From Cyanobacteria bacterium FACHB-DQ100 (lineage in GTDB: Bacteria; Cyanobacteriota; Cyanobacteriia; Leptolyngbyales; Leptolyngbyaceae), in the NCBI GenBank assembly GCA_014695195.1, contig JACJNW010000006.1, positions 87,691 through 151,690 on the forward strand: a DNA stretch of 64,000 nucleotides. Direction: 5' to 3'. Positions 53,839-63,954 of the stretch are shown in pieces. Position 1 is the first letter of the stretch, and every line of letters starts with the position of its first letter. Made by a program: the position numbers and the translations under genes. The notes beneath the pieces are model-generated. The model made no database searches. It had not been told where the DNA came from and saw only the letters and a list, made by a program, of their open reading frames with translations.

Positions 53839-54225
53839 ATGGTTGATAGTTTCCAGCAATTCAATTTTCAACCTTACCAAATCGTTTTTCTCGAACATGC
53901 CCACTCGCGCCTGTATGCTGAGGTGGTGCAGTATGTAAAGACGAGACATTTGTGCTGGGTACGACCGATCGCGCTAGTCACGGCTCCGGAGTGCGTTAGT
54001 TGGACAGAGTACGATCGCTTAACCGTGCAAAACCTTCAGGATGGCTCTGATTTAATGTGTCCTGCCACTTTATTTCAAGAAGCATTAGATGTCGAAGTAT
54101 TGCCCTTACTGGCTCGGCTTGGCGCAGAGTTTAAAGGTAAAAATCCGCTCTCTCATCGTTATCTGCATCAATTTATTCACGACATCTGGCAAGCGCGTCC
54201 AGAGCTATTTGGGAAAGAATCCTAA
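53839..54225 (+). CDS. Conserved cyanobacterial hypothetical protein
   Basis: The 128-residue protein reads MVDSFQQFNFQPYQIVFLEH, then HSRLYAEVVQYVKTRHLCWV, and CPATLFQEALDVEVLPLLAR near the C-terminus, ending IHDIWQARPELFGKES. It looks soluble and well folded, with no domain I can name; similar small proteins occur widely in cyanobacteria. I start at ATG 53839, because the TTG start at 53791 would add a serine-rich stretch with little coding character. It is a single gene, divergent from clpS. Confidence 0.6.
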   Translation: MVDSFQQFNFQPYQIVFLEHAHSRLYAEVVQYVKTRHLCWVRPIALVTAPECVSWTEYDRLTVQNLQDGSDLMCPATLFQEALDVEVLPLLARLGAEFKGKNPLSHRYLHQFIHDIWQARPELFGKES

Positions 54226-54476
54226 TTTTTTAGCATCTACAAATTGATATTCTCTAGAGTCGTGAAAGGATCAGCCTAACTTAGAAAAGGTATAAATTTG
54301 TATAAATTTCTACACTTTACTAACATAACCCTTTACCGGGAAACTTAAACAATCATTGCGATCGAATAAAGTTTCTGCAAATTTCCAAAGCTTTTCTGGC
54401 GGTTGTAAAGAGAGTCCAGTTATCGTCAGAGCGTTCACAGGAAAATCGTGTTTGAGATCGAAGGGTAATTAGAGTT

Positions 54477-54812
54477 ATGCAGAGTTTGCTCGTCCATTCC
54501 CAAGCTGCCATCATTCGTCCTTGCGGCTCCCTTAACGCTGCAAATGCCGCAGAATTGCGACAGCAACTCCAGACAGCCGTGTTGTCTGAGAAAAATAATG
54601 CTCTGTTGATCGATATGAGTCAGGTAGAGTCGCTCGACAGTGCCGGATTGATGGCATTGGTTTCGGCGCTAAATCTGGCGCAAGAGAATCGGAAGCGGTT
54701 CAGCCTCTGTGCTGTCAGCGTGCCAGTCCGAATTGTGTTTGAACTCACCCAGCTCGATCGCGTCTTCGAGATCTTTGAGAACGTTGCTGCATTTGAACAG
54801 ACAACCGCTTAG
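54477..54812 (+). CDS. STAS domain protein (anti-sigma factor antagonist type)
   Basis: The 111-residue protein is one STAS domain. The conserved phosphorylatable serine is in MSQVESLDSAGLMALVSAL (~residue 56), the same D-S-x-G-L-x-x-L motif as SpoIIAA. It probably takes part in a partner-switching pathway controlled by a serine kinase and PP2C phosphatase, but neither gene is nearby. It stands 92 bases before the radical SAM gene on the same strand. Confidence 0.88.
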   Translation: MQSLLVHSQAAIIRPCGSLNAANAAELRQQLQTAVLSEKNNALLIDMSQVESLDSAGLMALVSALNLAQENRKRFSLCAVSVPVRIVFELTQLDRVFEIFENVAAFEQTTA

Positions 54813-54904
54813 ATAGGCTTGATTGCCTTGCTTTTGGACAGGCATCGAACGATCGTCGATATACTAAGGAATCGACCCGACGTTCAACAAAGGCAAGGTG
54901 AATT

Positions 54905-57466
54905 GTGGCAGTTGCAGTAGAAGCTCTTTTGACAACAGATATTCTGCGTCCGGCTCGATATCTTGGCAATGAGCTAGGAGCCGTTCACAAACCTTGGGAT
55001 GAGGCGACGGTGCGATGGGTGCTGACTTACCCAGAGATTTATGAAGTTGGGGCATCGAATCTCGGTCATATTATTCTTTACAGCATTCTAAACACTCAGC
55101 CGCGTCAGTTGTGCGATCGAGCCTATCTTCCTGCTCCCGACCTCGCCGCTAAACTACGCGAAACGGAAACGCCTTTGTTTGCGGTGGAATCGCGCCGTCC
55201 ATTAACAGATTTCGACATTCTTGGATTTAGCCTCAGTTACGAACTCGGCGCGACAAACATTCTTGAAATGCTCGACCTTGCAGGAATTCCCCTGACTTGG
55301 AAGGCACGATCGGAGACTGATCCCCTAATTTTTGCAGGCGGACAAACGGCCACTTCAAACCCTGAACCTTACGCTGATTTCTTCGATTTTGTGGCGTTGG
55401 GCGATGGGGAAGAACTTTTACCGGAAATCGGGTTAGTGGTCGAAGAAGGCAAAGCCGCAGGATTAAGCCGCGAGGCACTGCTGCTGGATTTGGCTCAAAT
55501 TCCTGGGGTTTACGTGCCGCGATTTTACGAAATGGCTCCAGATGGTTCCGTGCATCCGAATCGTCCAGATGTCCCGAAACGAATTCTGCGACGGGTCGCC
55601 ACACCGATTCCAGCCTATTCGATCGGGCTAGTTCCCTATGTGCAAACCGTCCACGATCGTTTAACGATCGAAATTCGGCGCGGTTGTACCAGAGGTTGCC
55701 GATTCTGCCAGCCGGGAATGCTGACCCGTCCAGCGCGGGATGTCGAACCTGAGCAGGTGGTAGACGCGATCGAGACGGGGATGAGAGCGACCGGATATAA
55801 CGAATTCTCGCTGCTGTCGCTCAGTTGCTCCGATTATTTAGCGCTGCCCGCAGTCGGAGTCGAAATCAAGAATCGATTAAAAGGAGAAAACATCTCGCTG
55901 TCGTTGCCGAGTCAACGGGTCGATCGCTTCGATGAAAACATTGCAAACATCATCGGCGGCACTCGTCAAATGGGAATTACCTTCGCGCCAGAAGCCGGAA
56001 CTCAACGAATGCGCGACATTATCAACAAAGGGCTGACCAATGAAGAGCTACTGCGCGGCGTGAAAACGGCTTTTGAGCAAGGCTGGGACAAAGTCAAGCT
56101 GTACTTTATGATTGGGCTTCCCGGCGAAACGGATGCAGACGTTTTAGGCATTGCGGACACGATTCGGTGGCTGCGGCGAGAATGCACCAAGCAAGGACGC
56201 AGACGGTTAGATTTCAACGTCACCATTTCTAACTTCACGCCAAAGCCGCATACTCCATTTCAATGGCATTCGGTTTCAACGGCTGAATTTAAGCGCAAAC
56301 AAGCCTTATTAAAAGATGCCTTTCGATCAATCAAAGGCGTAAAAATCAATTTCACCGACACCCGGATTTCGGCAATGGAAGATTTTGTCGGTAGAGGCGA
56401 TCGTCGACTCGCGCCAGTGGTACAACGCGCTTGGGAACTGGGTGCAGGCATGGACTCTTGGTGGGAGAGCCTGGAAAAAGCGTTTGGCGCGTGGACACAA
56501 GCGATCGACGAAGCAGGCGTAAGCTGGAAATATCGCCAAGTCGAAAGTGGTGAATGGAATATTTTTGAAGCGAATGAGGCGATTTCGCTCGATGCCCCTC
56601 TGCCCTGGGATCACCTAGATACGGGAATTGATAAGAAGTGGCTGAAAGAGGATCTACAAAGAGCGCTGGAAGCTGCGATCGTTCCCGATTGCTCGTTTGA
56701 GGGCTGTTCTCATTGCGGCGTTTGTGGAGTCGATTTTGGACACAATATTGTGATTCCGCCCCTTGAGATTCCTGAATTTTCGGGACACTTCCAGCCCAAT
56801 CAAACACGAGCGCAACGATTACGGGTTCGGATGGGCAAACAAGGCGAAATGGCGTTACTGAGCCATCTGGACATGATGCGATTGTTCGATCGTGTAGTCC
56901 GTCGCGCTTCGATCCCGGTTACCTTTACAGGTGGATTTCACCCCTCGCCCCGAATTGTCCCCGCCAGTGCCCTACCGCTCGGCGTGAGTAGCTCTGGTGA
57001 AATCGTCGATTTTGAATTAACGCGATCGATGAACGTAGAAGAGTTCCGCAATCAACTTGCGGCTCAACTTCCAGCAGACCTTCCGATTTATGAGATTGAA
57101 GAAGTCGATCCACAGCAACCCGCAGCAGCCGTATTACTGCAAAAAGCCGAATATCGGCTCGAAGTGGCAGCCGAAACGGAAGCAGACTGGCAAGCTTGGA
57201 TCGATCAGGTCTTAGCAAAGTCTGAGATTTGGCTAGAGCAAACGACAAAATCGGGAAAAACCTACCCGTTAGACGTGCGCGATCGCTTATTTAACCTGCA
57301 ATTGCTTGAATCGACTGCGGAAAAAGCCACGTTGCAATACATCGGCAGTTGCCAGAATGATGGAACGCTATTGAAGCCGGAGCAGATGATTAAGATTCTT
57401 GAACAAGTAGCTGGACAAGAATTATCTCTTTTAACCATCCACCGCTCCCATCTCTTTTTGGCGTAA
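54905..57466 (+). CDS. B12-binding radical SAM protein fused to DUF2344 (TIGR03960/TIGR03936)
   Basis: The 853-residue protein starts at a GTG. Its N-terminal ~240 residues resemble a B12-binding-type domain (PEIYEVGASNLGHIILYSIL; FSLSYELGATNILEMLDLAG). The radical SAM core has the 4Fe-4S cysteines in RRGCTRGCRFCQPGMLTRPA (~residues 255-275), then SLPSQRVDRF and the FAPEAGTQRMRDIINKGLT segment. The C-terminal ~250 residues (RLRVRMGKQGEMALLSHLDM; FTGGFHPSPRIVPASALPLG) are DUF2344, a separate small protein in many bacteria. The substrate is not known. It lies upstream of rne, as in many cyanobacteria and other bacteria where the two neighbour each other. Confidence 0.92.
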   Translation: MAVAVEALLTTDILRPARYLGNELGAVHKPWDEATVRWVLTYPEIYEVGASNLGHIILYSILNTQPRQLCDRAYLPAPDLAAKLRETETPLFAVESRRPLTDFDILGFSLSYELGATNILEMLDLAGIPLTWKARSETDPLIFAGGQTATSNPEPYADFFDFVALGDGEELLPEIGLVVEEGKAAGLSREALLLDLAQIPGVYVPRFYEMAPDGSVHPNRPDVPKRILRRVATPIPAYSIGLVPYVQTVHDRLTIEIRRGCTRGCRFCQPGMLTRPARDVEPEQVVDAIETGMRATGYNEFSLLSLSCSDYLALPAVGVEIKNRLKGENISLSLPSQRVDRFDENIANIIGGTRQMGITFAPEAGTQRMRDIINKGLTNEELLRGVKTAFEQGWDKVKLYFMIGLPGETDADVLGIADTIRWLRRECTKQGRRRLDFNVTISNFTPKPHTPFQWHSVSTAEFKRKQALLKDAFRSIKGVKINFTDTRISAMEDFVGRGDRRLAPVVQRAWELGAGMDSWWESLEKAFGAWTQAIDEAGVSWKYRQVESGEWNIFEANEAISLDAPLPWDHLDTGIDKKWLKEDLQRALEAAIVPDCSFEGCSHCGVCGVDFGHNIVIPPLEIPEFSGHFQPNQTRAQRLRVRMGKQGEMALLSHLDMMRLFDRVVRRASIPVTFTGGFHPSPRIVPASALPLGVSSSGEIVDFELTRSMNVEEFRNQLAAQLPADLPIYEIEEVDPQQPAAAVLLQKAEYRLEVAAETEADWQAWIDQVLAKSEIWLEQTTKSGKTYPLDVRDRLFNLQLLESTAEKATLQYIGSCQNDGTLLKPEQMIKILEQVAGQELSLLTIHRSHLFLA

Positions 57467-57886
57467 TCAAACTTTCTTTTACTTCACTCCTCAAATTCAA
57501 ATCGTCAAAATTGGTACAGATGCAGATCCGCACGTTATAATGCTTTGCATCACAGGCTGTAGTGAGCTAAGAATCCCCGTAGATGCTGTCGGGTGTTGGT
57601 CTTAGAGTCTTACTCAGCCTGTTTGCCAGATTTTCGCTATTCTTCATCCAGATGCGGCGGACAATTACGGTCGCTGCCTGTTTGATCGAAGTTCACTCGT
57701 TGACTGTCTATCGTCAGAGTGAGGATCGGTTTGAGGTCGTCGGTTTTTCAGAACCACTCACGCTGAACACTGCTCGGACTGATCGTGTTTTAGATACGCG
57801 ATTTGAGAGGTCACACTCCTGTTTTTTCGTTGCGAAAGAAGCGAAACTTCAAAGCTTCGATCGCCCCCCAGATTTGAGGAAATTGA
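57467..57886 (+). promoter_or_regulatory. Long 5' leader of rne
   Basis: The 420-base gap before rne holds no convincing gene. A 109-codon frame inside it runs past the rne ATG and has no domain. Cyanobacterial rne genes are known to have long leaders used for autoregulation, so this region probably carries the promoter and such a leader. I did not resolve individual stems. Confidence 0.45.
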
Positions 57887-60016
57887 ATGCCAAAGCAAAT
57901 TGTAATTGCTGAGCAGCATCGAATCGCTGCTGTATTTTCAGAAGATCAAATTCAAGAATTAATCGTTGCCACCGGAAGCCATCAGGTGAGCGACATTTAC
58001 TTAGGAATTGTCGAGAACGTTTTACCTGGAATTGATGCTGCATTTGTAAATATCGGTGACTCTGAACGAAACGGATTTATTCACGTTTCGGATCTAGGGC
58101 CGTTGCGACTCAAGCGATCGGCTGGATCAATCACCGAACTGCTTGCTCCGCAGCAAAAGGTTCTCGTCCAGGTAATGAAAGAGCCGACCGGAAATAAAGG
58201 CCCACGCCTAACCGGAAACATCTCGATGCCGGGTCGCTATCTGGTTCTGATGCCTTATGGTCGTGGCGTGAATTTGTCCCGCCGGATTCGCAATGAGAAC
58301 GAACGTAACCGTCTCAGGGCCTTGGCGATTCTGATTAAGCCCGCCGGCATGGGAATCGTCATTCGCACCGAAGCCGAAGGAATGCCCGAAGAAGCCATTA
58401 TGGAGGATTTGGAAACGCTCCAGCGGCAGTGGGAAGCCATTTTGCAAGAAGCAGGCTCCACTCGTGCGCCTGCCCTATTGAACCGAGATGATGATTTTAT
58501 TCAAAAAGTTCTGCGGGATGTCTATAGTTCTGATGTCAACCGGATCGTTGTCGATTCTCACACTGGATTAAAGCGCGTTAAACAGCAGTTATTAAACTGG
58601 GGGGGCGGGAAAGCGCCTCAAGGCATTCTGATCGACCATCATCGCGATCGCATTTCCATCCTCGACTATTTCCGCGTCAATGCCGCAATTCGAGAAGCGC
58701 TGAAGCCAAGAGTGGATCTGCCCTCTGGCGGATATATCATCATTGAGCGGACTGAAGCCCTGACCGTAATTGATGTCAACTCTGGTTCGTTCACACGATC
58801 GGCAACCGCCAGAGAAACCGTACTCTGGACAAACTGCGAAGCGGCAACCGAAATTGCCCGGCAGTTACGCTTAAGAAATATCGCAGGCGTGATCATCGTA
58901 GACTTCATCGATATGGAGTCGCGACGTGACCAATTGCAAGTTTTAGAACACTTCAATAAAGCGCTACGCTCGGACAAAGCGAAACCACAGATTTCTCAGC
59001 TCTCAGAACTCGGTCTCGTCGAACTGACACGGAAACGGCAAGGAAAGAACATCTATGAATTGTTTGGTCGTCCTTGTCCCACTTGTGGCGGTTTAGGGCA
59101 CGTCGTTCACCTTCCTGGAGAAGTCGATGCGGTTGAAGAAGGTGAAAGCCTAGAACAGCGCCCTGCTGCTCGATACGCTCCTGCAGGACGGACTGAACCC
59201 CGACGAGAACTTGCACCGCCTGCAACCGAGGCTTTCTGGGAAGGCGACGATCTCGATAATGATGGGGGTGAGTCGGATCTAGAGCTTCTACATCATCCGA
59301 GCTATCAAGAACGGGGTCGATCGGCAAGAAGTCGTCGCCGTCGTCCTCGAATTGGTGAAGACTCTCCGCGTGAGTTTACACGCAATGAGACTCCAGTGCG
59401 CGAAGCCCCACCCAAGCCGAGCCGTTGGGAAGAATCTGGCACACGCCCGAATGGGTTTTCGCCACCTGCTCCGACGCTAGTTCCACGATCGACCGAATAC
59501 ACGCCGGAACCTGTGGCTGATGCGCCTGCTGAAGAAGCGCCGCGTGAAAATCGCTACGAAGATCGGCGAAACAATCGTTCTTCGAGACGCGATCGATTTA
59601 ACAAAACCCCGGCTGAACCGCCCGAAGTCGTCTATGTCGAAATGACTCCCGACGAGCAGGAAGTCTATGCCTGGATGGGAATTTCACCCCTGATTCTGTC
59701 AAGTCAAGAGGTCAAAAATCCGAAATCTGCGATCGTTTCGGTTCTACTTCCCGGAGAAGCGCCTCCTCCTGAAGCGGTTCAAGCCCCAGTTCAAACTGAG
59801 GAAGCCGTTACAACGGAAATTCCAGAGGATAAGGAATCTGTGGATCAGCTTGTAGAAGCACCGATTCAAGAAGACGCATCTGAGATTGCAGTAGAGGCAG
59901 TAGAGATTGAAGCGGCAGAAGTTGAAGCGCCCGAACCGGAAGCAGCACCCGAACCCGAAGAGGATGCCCCCATCAGACGCAGACGGCGGCGATCGTCGGC
60001 AACAGTGACAGAATAA
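57887..60016 (+). CDS. rne: Ribonuclease E
   Basis: The 709-residue protein has the Rne/Rng catalytic half. It contains the S1 domain ([24 protein letters not shown] region at ~35-60), the 5' sensor and RNase H-like region with VNSGSF, and the catalytic aspartates in VIDVNSGS and [14 protein letters not shown]. The zinc-link motif is [11 protein letters not shown]. The C-terminal third is disordered and acidic, with many Glu/Pro/Ala, and ends [14 protein letters not shown]. That arginine-rich stretch is the cyanobacterial tail known to bind polynucleotide phosphorylase. It is an mRNA-decay endonuclease, and rnhB follows immediately (1 base). Confidence 0.96.
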   Translation: MPKQIVIAEQHRIAAVFSEDQIQELIVATGSHQVSDIYLGIVENVLPGIDAAFVNIGDSERNGFIHVSDLGPLRLKRSAGSITELLAPQQKVLVQVMKEPTGNKGPRLTGNISMPGRYLVLMPYGRGVNLSRRIRNENERNRLRALAILIKPAGMGIVIRTEAEGMPEEAIMEDLETLQRQWEAILQEAGSTRAPALLNRDDDFIQKVLRDVYSSDVNRIVVDSHTGLKRVKQQLLNWGGGKAPQGILIDHHRDRISILDYFRVNAAIREALKPRVDLPSGGYIIIERTEALTVIDVNSGSFTRSATARETVLWTNCEAATEIARQLRLRNIAGVIIVDFIDMESRRDQLQVLEHFNKALRSDKAKPQISQLSELGLVELTRKRQGKNIYELFGRPCPTCGGLGHVVHLPGEVDAVEEGESLEQRPAARYAPAGRTEPRRELAPPATEAFWEGDDLDNDGGESDLELLHHPSYQERGRSARSRRRRPRIGEDSPREFTRNETPVREAPPKPSRWEESGTRPNGFSPPAPTLVPRSTEYTPEPVADAPAEEAPRENRYEDRRNNRSSRRDRFNKTPAEPPEVVYVEMTPDEQEVYAWMGISPLILSSQEVKNPKSAIVSVLLPGEAPPPEAVQAPVQTEEAVTTEIPEDKESVDQLVEAPIQEDASEIAVEAVEIEAAEVEAPEPEAAPEPEEDAPIRRRRRRSSATVTE

Positions 60017-60017
60017 C

Positions 60018-60659
60018 GTGCCGCAGAATCCGACCTTAGAAACGGAGCAGTCTTTGTGGAAGCAAGGACTGCTTCGTGTTGCAGGTGTAGACGAAGCGGG
60101 GTTAGGCTGTCTGGCAGGGCCGATCGTTGCGGCTGCCGTTCTCGTCCCGCCTCAGTGCAAAATGCTGGAGGGAGTTCGAGATTCTAAACTGCTCTCTGCA
60201 TCCGCTCGATCGCGCTTATTTGATCAAATTAAAGCAAGCGCAGTCGGCGTTGGAGTGGGAATCGCAACGGTTCACGAAATTGAGCAAATCAATGTTTTAC
60301 GGGCATCTTATCTTGCAATGCAACGGGCGCTCTCTCGGATTGCACCTTACGACCATGCGTTAATTGATGGTCGTCCGATTAAGCAAGCTGACCTTGGTTC
60401 ACACACTGCGATCGTCGATGGCGATGCTATCTGTTACGCGATTGCTTGCGCCTCGATCATTGCAAAAGTGCGGCGCGATCGATTCATGCAGCAATTGGCA
60501 AAACGGTTTCCTCAATACGGCTGGGAACGCAACGCAGGCTATGGAACAAAGCAGCATTTAGAAGCGCTCGACCAGTTTGGAGTCACACCGCATCATCGTC
60601 GAACTTATGCCCCAGTTCAGCGAACTATTCAGCAGTTAGCGCTTAATTTAGAGGATTAG
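60018..60659 (+). CDS. rnhB: Ribonuclease HII with an altered GRG motif
   Basis: The 213-residue protein starts at a GTG one base after the rne stop. The first active-site residues are Asp25 and Glu26 in [16 protein letters not shown]; a third acidic site is in [20 protein letters not shown], and the C-terminal [20 protein letters not shown] then [13 protein letters not shown] is canonical. Where the family normally has G-R-G after D-E-x, the protein reads G-Leu29-G (codon TTA, 60102-60104). That arginine is part of the motif contacting the RNA-DNA junction. The enzyme removes ribonucleotides from DNA. It converges with the DUF1997 gene and overlaps it by 17 bases. Confidence 0.93.
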   Translation: MPQNPTLETEQSLWKQGLLRVAGVDEAGLGCLAGPIVAAAVLVPPQCKMLEGVRDSKLLSASARSRLFDQIKASAVGVGVGIATVHEIEQINVLRASYLAMQRALSRIAPYDHALIDGRPIKQADLGSHTAIVDGDAICYAIACASIIAKVRRDRFMQQLAKRFPQYGWERNAGYGTKQHLEALDQFGVTPHHRRTYAPVQRTIQQLALNLED

Positions 60660-61233
60660 CCGCGATCGGATGAGTTGGAGTGTTCGTCTCCATCTGCAGC
60701 GCCACCCAATTTCGGTAGTCTTCTAGCAACTGGTAGAGCAAGCGCTGCTTAATGGTGGACAAAACGCTCAGCAGCAAACTATTTCCAGCCGTTTCCAGCA
60801 GGGGGCGAGGCATAAAGGTAAACGGCGGTGGAAGTTCAACCTCAACGGCTAAGTCTGCTTGTCCCTTTAAATAGGTCAAGCCATGCTGTTGATAAGGAGA
60901 AAGCTGCCCGTGCAAGCTGAGTAAAAACTGGTCGTACTCAATTCCGCGCAGTTCGCAGGCAATTGATCGTAAATTAATCGCCGCAGTTTCAGTTGCCCAA
61001 ATTTGCAGATCAACAACAGGTTGAATCGATAGCGTCATAAAATTTAATGAACGCATTTTCAGCCGATAGATTTCTTCATTCAGTGGCTCAATCTGACTCG
61101 ATGCCGCCAAGGCATTCACCACTCGCTGAGGCTGCCGGAGATAATTTGTAATATGAATAGGCTGGTCTGGAACAACAATTTCGACACCGAGCGAAGCAGA
61201 GAACCGAGTATCCATCAGGGAATGGTTATCCAA
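60643..61233 (-). CDS. DUF1997 family protein
   Basis: The 196-residue protein matches a family found in cyanobacteria and chloroplasts. Visible blocks are FSASLGVEIVVPDQPIHITN, YLRQPQRVVNALA, RLKMRSLNFMTLSIQPVVDL and LPPPFTFMPRPLLETAGNSL. The fold is likely a START-like or SRPBCC cavity; function is unknown. No membrane segment is obvious. The start may be 61233 (MDNHSL) or 61215 (MDTRFS). It overlaps the end of rnhB by 17 bases. Confidence 0.78.
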   Translation of the reverse strand: MDNHSLMDTRFSASLGVEIVVPDQPIHITNYLRQPQRVVNALAASSQIEPLNEEIYRLKMRSLNFMTLSIQPVVDLQIWATETAAINLRSIACELRGIEYDQFLLSLHGQLSPYQQHGLTYLKGQADLAVEVELPPPFTFMPRPLLETAGNSLLLSVLSTIKQRLLYQLLEDYRNWVALQMETNTPTHPIAANPLN

Positions 61234-61384
61234 AGGAGTTTTCTAATTATGAACTAATTTTAAGAGCCTTTTCAGAAATCCATGTTCATCTTTTGAAATA
61301 TAAACCTATTTAGTTAGCCGAAAGATTACGGTTTTACAAAACTCAGCAGAATATAGAAATGAATTTGAATTTGGGAAACAGGCG

Positions 61385-62227
61385 ATGACACAGACGATCG
61401 CGCATCTAGGGCCGCACGGAACCTATACGGAAGCCGCTGCACTGAAATATTTAACCTGGTTAACTCAAACAAGCAATGAAACTGCGTTTCTTTGTCCCTA
61501 TCCCAGCATTACACAGGCGTTAGAAGCGGTGGCAAAAGAGCAAGCGCACTTCGCAGTCGTTCCAGTTGAAAATTCGATCGAAGGAAGCGTGACAATGACG
61601 CTCGATGCCCTTTGGCGACTCGATACGCTCAAGATTCAACACGCGATCGTGCTGCCCATCAATCATGCTCTCCTCTCGATTGCAGAGCGCCTAGATGAGA
61701 TTCAAACTGTCTACTCTCATCCCCAAGCTCTAGCCCAATGTCAGAATTGGCTCGATCGCAATCTTCCCAATGTTCAACTCATTGCCGCGAACTCAACCAC
61801 CGAAGCATTACAGCATTTAGGCGAAGACCAGACGATCGCCGCAATTTCCTCGCAAAGAGCTGCTCAGCTTTATAGCCTGCCGATTCTTGCCTCTCCAATT
61901 AATGATCATCCAGAAAATTGCACCCGATTTTTGGTTCTAAGTCTCGATCAATCTCCCGGTGGAAGCCGGACTTCTCTCGCCTTTAGTGTAAGTGCAAACA
62001 AACCTGGCGTATTAATGAAACCGCTCCAGATTTTTGCAGAGCGAGGAATTAATTTGAGCCGAATTGAATCGCGTCCGACGAAGCGATCGCTAGGAGATTA
62101 TGTGTTCTTCGTTGATTTAGAAGCTGATACTCGCCAAGATGCCATTCAAGCTGCACTCGATGAATTGACAACTTGCACAGAAACGCTGAAAGTTTTTGGC
62201 AGCTATAGCGTTTTGCCCTCAAGCTAA
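61385..62227 (+). CDS. pheA: Prephenate dehydratase
   Basis: The 280-residue, monofunctional protein converts prephenate to phenylpyruvate in phenylalanine synthesis. The catalytic domain (~1-180) has IAHLGPHGTYTEAAA, VVPVENSIEGSVTMTLDALW and AAISSQRAAQLYSLPILA; the Thr before R-F is in NCTRFLVL. The ACT regulatory domain (~195-275) has NKPGVLMKPLQIFAERGINL and SRIESRP, the phenylalanine-binding G-A-L-like and E-S-R-P motifs. It carries no chorismate mutase domain, as usual in cyanobacteria. Its stop overlaps by 4 bases the convergent GTPase gene. Confidence 0.96.
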   Translation: MTQTIAHLGPHGTYTEAAALKYLTWLTQTSNETAFLCPYPSITQALEAVAKEQAHFAVVPVENSIEGSVTMTLDALWRLDTLKIQHAIVLPINHALLSIAERLDEIQTVYSHPQALAQCQNWLDRNLPNVQLIAANSTTEALQHLGEDQTIAAISSQRAAQLYSLPILASPINDHPENCTRFLVLSLDQSPGGSRTSLAFSVSANKPGVLMKPLQIFAERGINLSRIESRPTKRSLGDYVFFVDLEADTRQDAIQAALDELTTCTETLKVFGSYSVLPSS

Positions 62228-63816
62228 GCTTCCTGATTCAGAACCGCTACGGGTTCAGGAATGGATAAAGGCTGAAGCGGTTTAAGCTTTGTATCCTCTT
62301 CTAGCTTTGCCCCAATTTCTAATGGTGCTTCTTGAGGAGCCGGTAATCCATCAAGAGATTTCGGCATTTGGGGAGAAGATGCAATAGTCGGTTTCACTAG
62401 CTGATCGACTGCCTGCTTCACAAACATTTGTAGAAACGGTAGGCGGCGATTTTGCTCAAACACCTTTTGCATGATCCGTTGCAGCACATCCTGCTTAATT
62501 TCTCCAGTCGGCTCGTTCTCAAAATACTCAATTAGGGTTAATCCAGCCATTCGAGTTAAGTAAGCCGCACTTACTCCTTGAATGAGTCCACCCGCAACAA
62601 AGGTAATGGCGTTTGTTTTAAGAATGCTGGCGATCGCTTGCGTGGAAACTTCAACCAATCCTAACTTCACCATCACGCTCGCCATCGTGGTCGCAACCGT
62701 TTTCGCCTGCTCTAGCGTAAATTTACGCTGATACAAATTGCTCAAATCCATCACCATCTGCCCATTAATTGCCGCAGTTGCAAGTAGATCTAATGCTGGA
62801 AAAGGATTGGCAAACGTTGTTCCTGCCACAACCCACTGAGCTTGATCAATCCGGGGCATGGCTCGATCGCGTCGCACCCGATTCAGGGCCGATTTCGCCT
62901 CAGCCTGAACTGCAGTAACGTTGCTGAGTGAGCTTGTTAGAACAAGCTGCTGCCCTTCCTGCGAGAGAATCTGATTCAAGCGATCGAGCAGTGGCAAAAT
63001 TTGTGGCTCTGGCTTTTCTAGCCATTCTTTGAAGGTGCCATCTGATTGATGCTGCCGAATTTTTAGAGATTTTGGATTCGTCGCGATCGCAATCACATCT
63101 TGAGGTGCAAGCATCCCAGACATGCGATCGCGCAGATGATTCAGAATCACTTGCTGCGTTTCGGGCAGATACTGATCTTGCTTATTAAATAAAAGAATTA
63201 ATCGTTTGCCGACAGCAGTAATTTGTTGAATGGCTTGAAATTCAGTTGAGGTTAAATCGCCGTTAGTCACGAATAAGACGACATCCGCCGAGCGTGCAAG
63301 CTTCCAAGCATCTCTTTCCGCAATAATCCCACTATCGGTAGCCGCAAATAATTCTGGCGTGTCTTGAATTACCAGCTTTTGTGAAACTTCACTCGTCCAA
63401 CGATGCTCTAGCAGATTAACAAGCATCGTTTTACCGACGGATTTTCCGCCCATAACCGCAAAGCGAATTTCTTCACGATTTAAATCTGAAGTGATCTGAT
63501 GGATCTGCGATCGCAGATCTGAGAGTTGCTGAGCGCTGCCATCGATCGTTAAATCCTGAGTCTCGATCGCCAGCAAGTCCAATAAGCCCTTTGCCTGAGC
63601 TAATTCATTCTGCACTCGATTCAGAGAGACTGGCTCAACTCGAATTTTTGGAGTATCGTCTTTCTGAAATTTCAGCGCTGCCCAAGCCACTCCGCTTCCA
63701 ATCACGATCGCAGGAAGCCAGTCTCCCAGAGTATGCGTCAAATTTTCTAGAATCCAGAGCGAGAGGGCCGCGCCAATTCCGCCGAAAACTAACGATCGCT
63801 GCCACGAAATAGACAT
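62224..63816 (-). CDS. Membrane-associated GTPase with DUF697 C-terminus
   Basis: The protein (530 residues from ATG 63816) has two N-terminal hydrophobic segments (SLVFGGIGAALSLWIL and WLPAIVIGSGVAWAAL). The GTPase domain has P-loop VMGGKSVGKTMLVNL, switch region DTPELFAATDSG, and the NKQD guanine motif (LILLFNKQDQYLP). The C-terminal ~200 residues (NPFPALDLLATAAINGQMVM; TNAITFVAGGLIQGVSAAYL) match DUF697-type membrane-associated domains. Cyanobacteria keep one or two such proteins; function is unknown, with YcjX/YcjF-like or Era-like roles suggested. A start at 63894 would add 26 residues. Confidence 0.85.
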   Translation of the reverse strand: MSISWQRSLVFGGIGAALSLWILENLTHTLGDWLPAIVIGSGVAWAALKFQKDDTPKIRVEPVSLNRVQNELAQAKGLLDLLAIETQDLTIDGSAQQLSDLRSQIHQITSDLNREEIRFAVMGGKSVGKTMLVNLLEHRWTSEVSQKLVIQDTPELFAATDSGIIAERDAWKLARSADVVLFVTNGDLTSTEFQAIQQITAVGKRLILLFNKQDQYLPETQQVILNHLRDRMSGMLAPQDVIAIATNPKSLKIRQHQSDGTFKEWLEKPEPQILPLLDRLNQILSQEGQQLVLTSSLSNVTAVQAEAKSALNRVRRDRAMPRIDQAQWVVAGTTFANPFPALDLLATAAINGQMVMDLSNLYQRKFTLEQAKTVATTMASVMVKLGLVEVSTQAIASILKTNAITFVAGGLIQGVSAAYLTRMAGLTLIEYFENEPTGEIKQDVLQRIMQKVFEQNRRLPFLQMFVKQAVDQLVKPTIASSPQMPKSLDGLPAPQEAPLEIGAKLEEDTKLKPLQPLSIPEPVAVLNQEA

Positions 63817-63906
63817 TCTTAATACATTTTGCAGATCACTGATTTCCAGGATAAGCCAAAGTTCCTCGATTGACCTGCCCCAATAGAAATCCATTTAAGC
63901 GTGAAA

Positions 63907-63931
63907 AAGCCCTCCGAATCTCGGAGGGCTT
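63907..63931 (-). terminator. psbA transcription terminator
   Basis: AAGCCCTCCGA (63907-63917) pairs with TCGGAGGGCTT (63921-63931), loop ATC. On the minus strand the stem is followed by TTTTT. It lies 23 bases after the psbA stop, the correct side and spacing for its terminator. Confidence 0.9.
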
Positions 63932-63954
63932 CATCTTGCTCAAACCGCTAGAGA

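Noticed and set aside
57583..57912. 109-codon frame upstream of rne
   Set aside because: It overlaps the rne start by 26 bases and has no domain; better explained as the rne leader.
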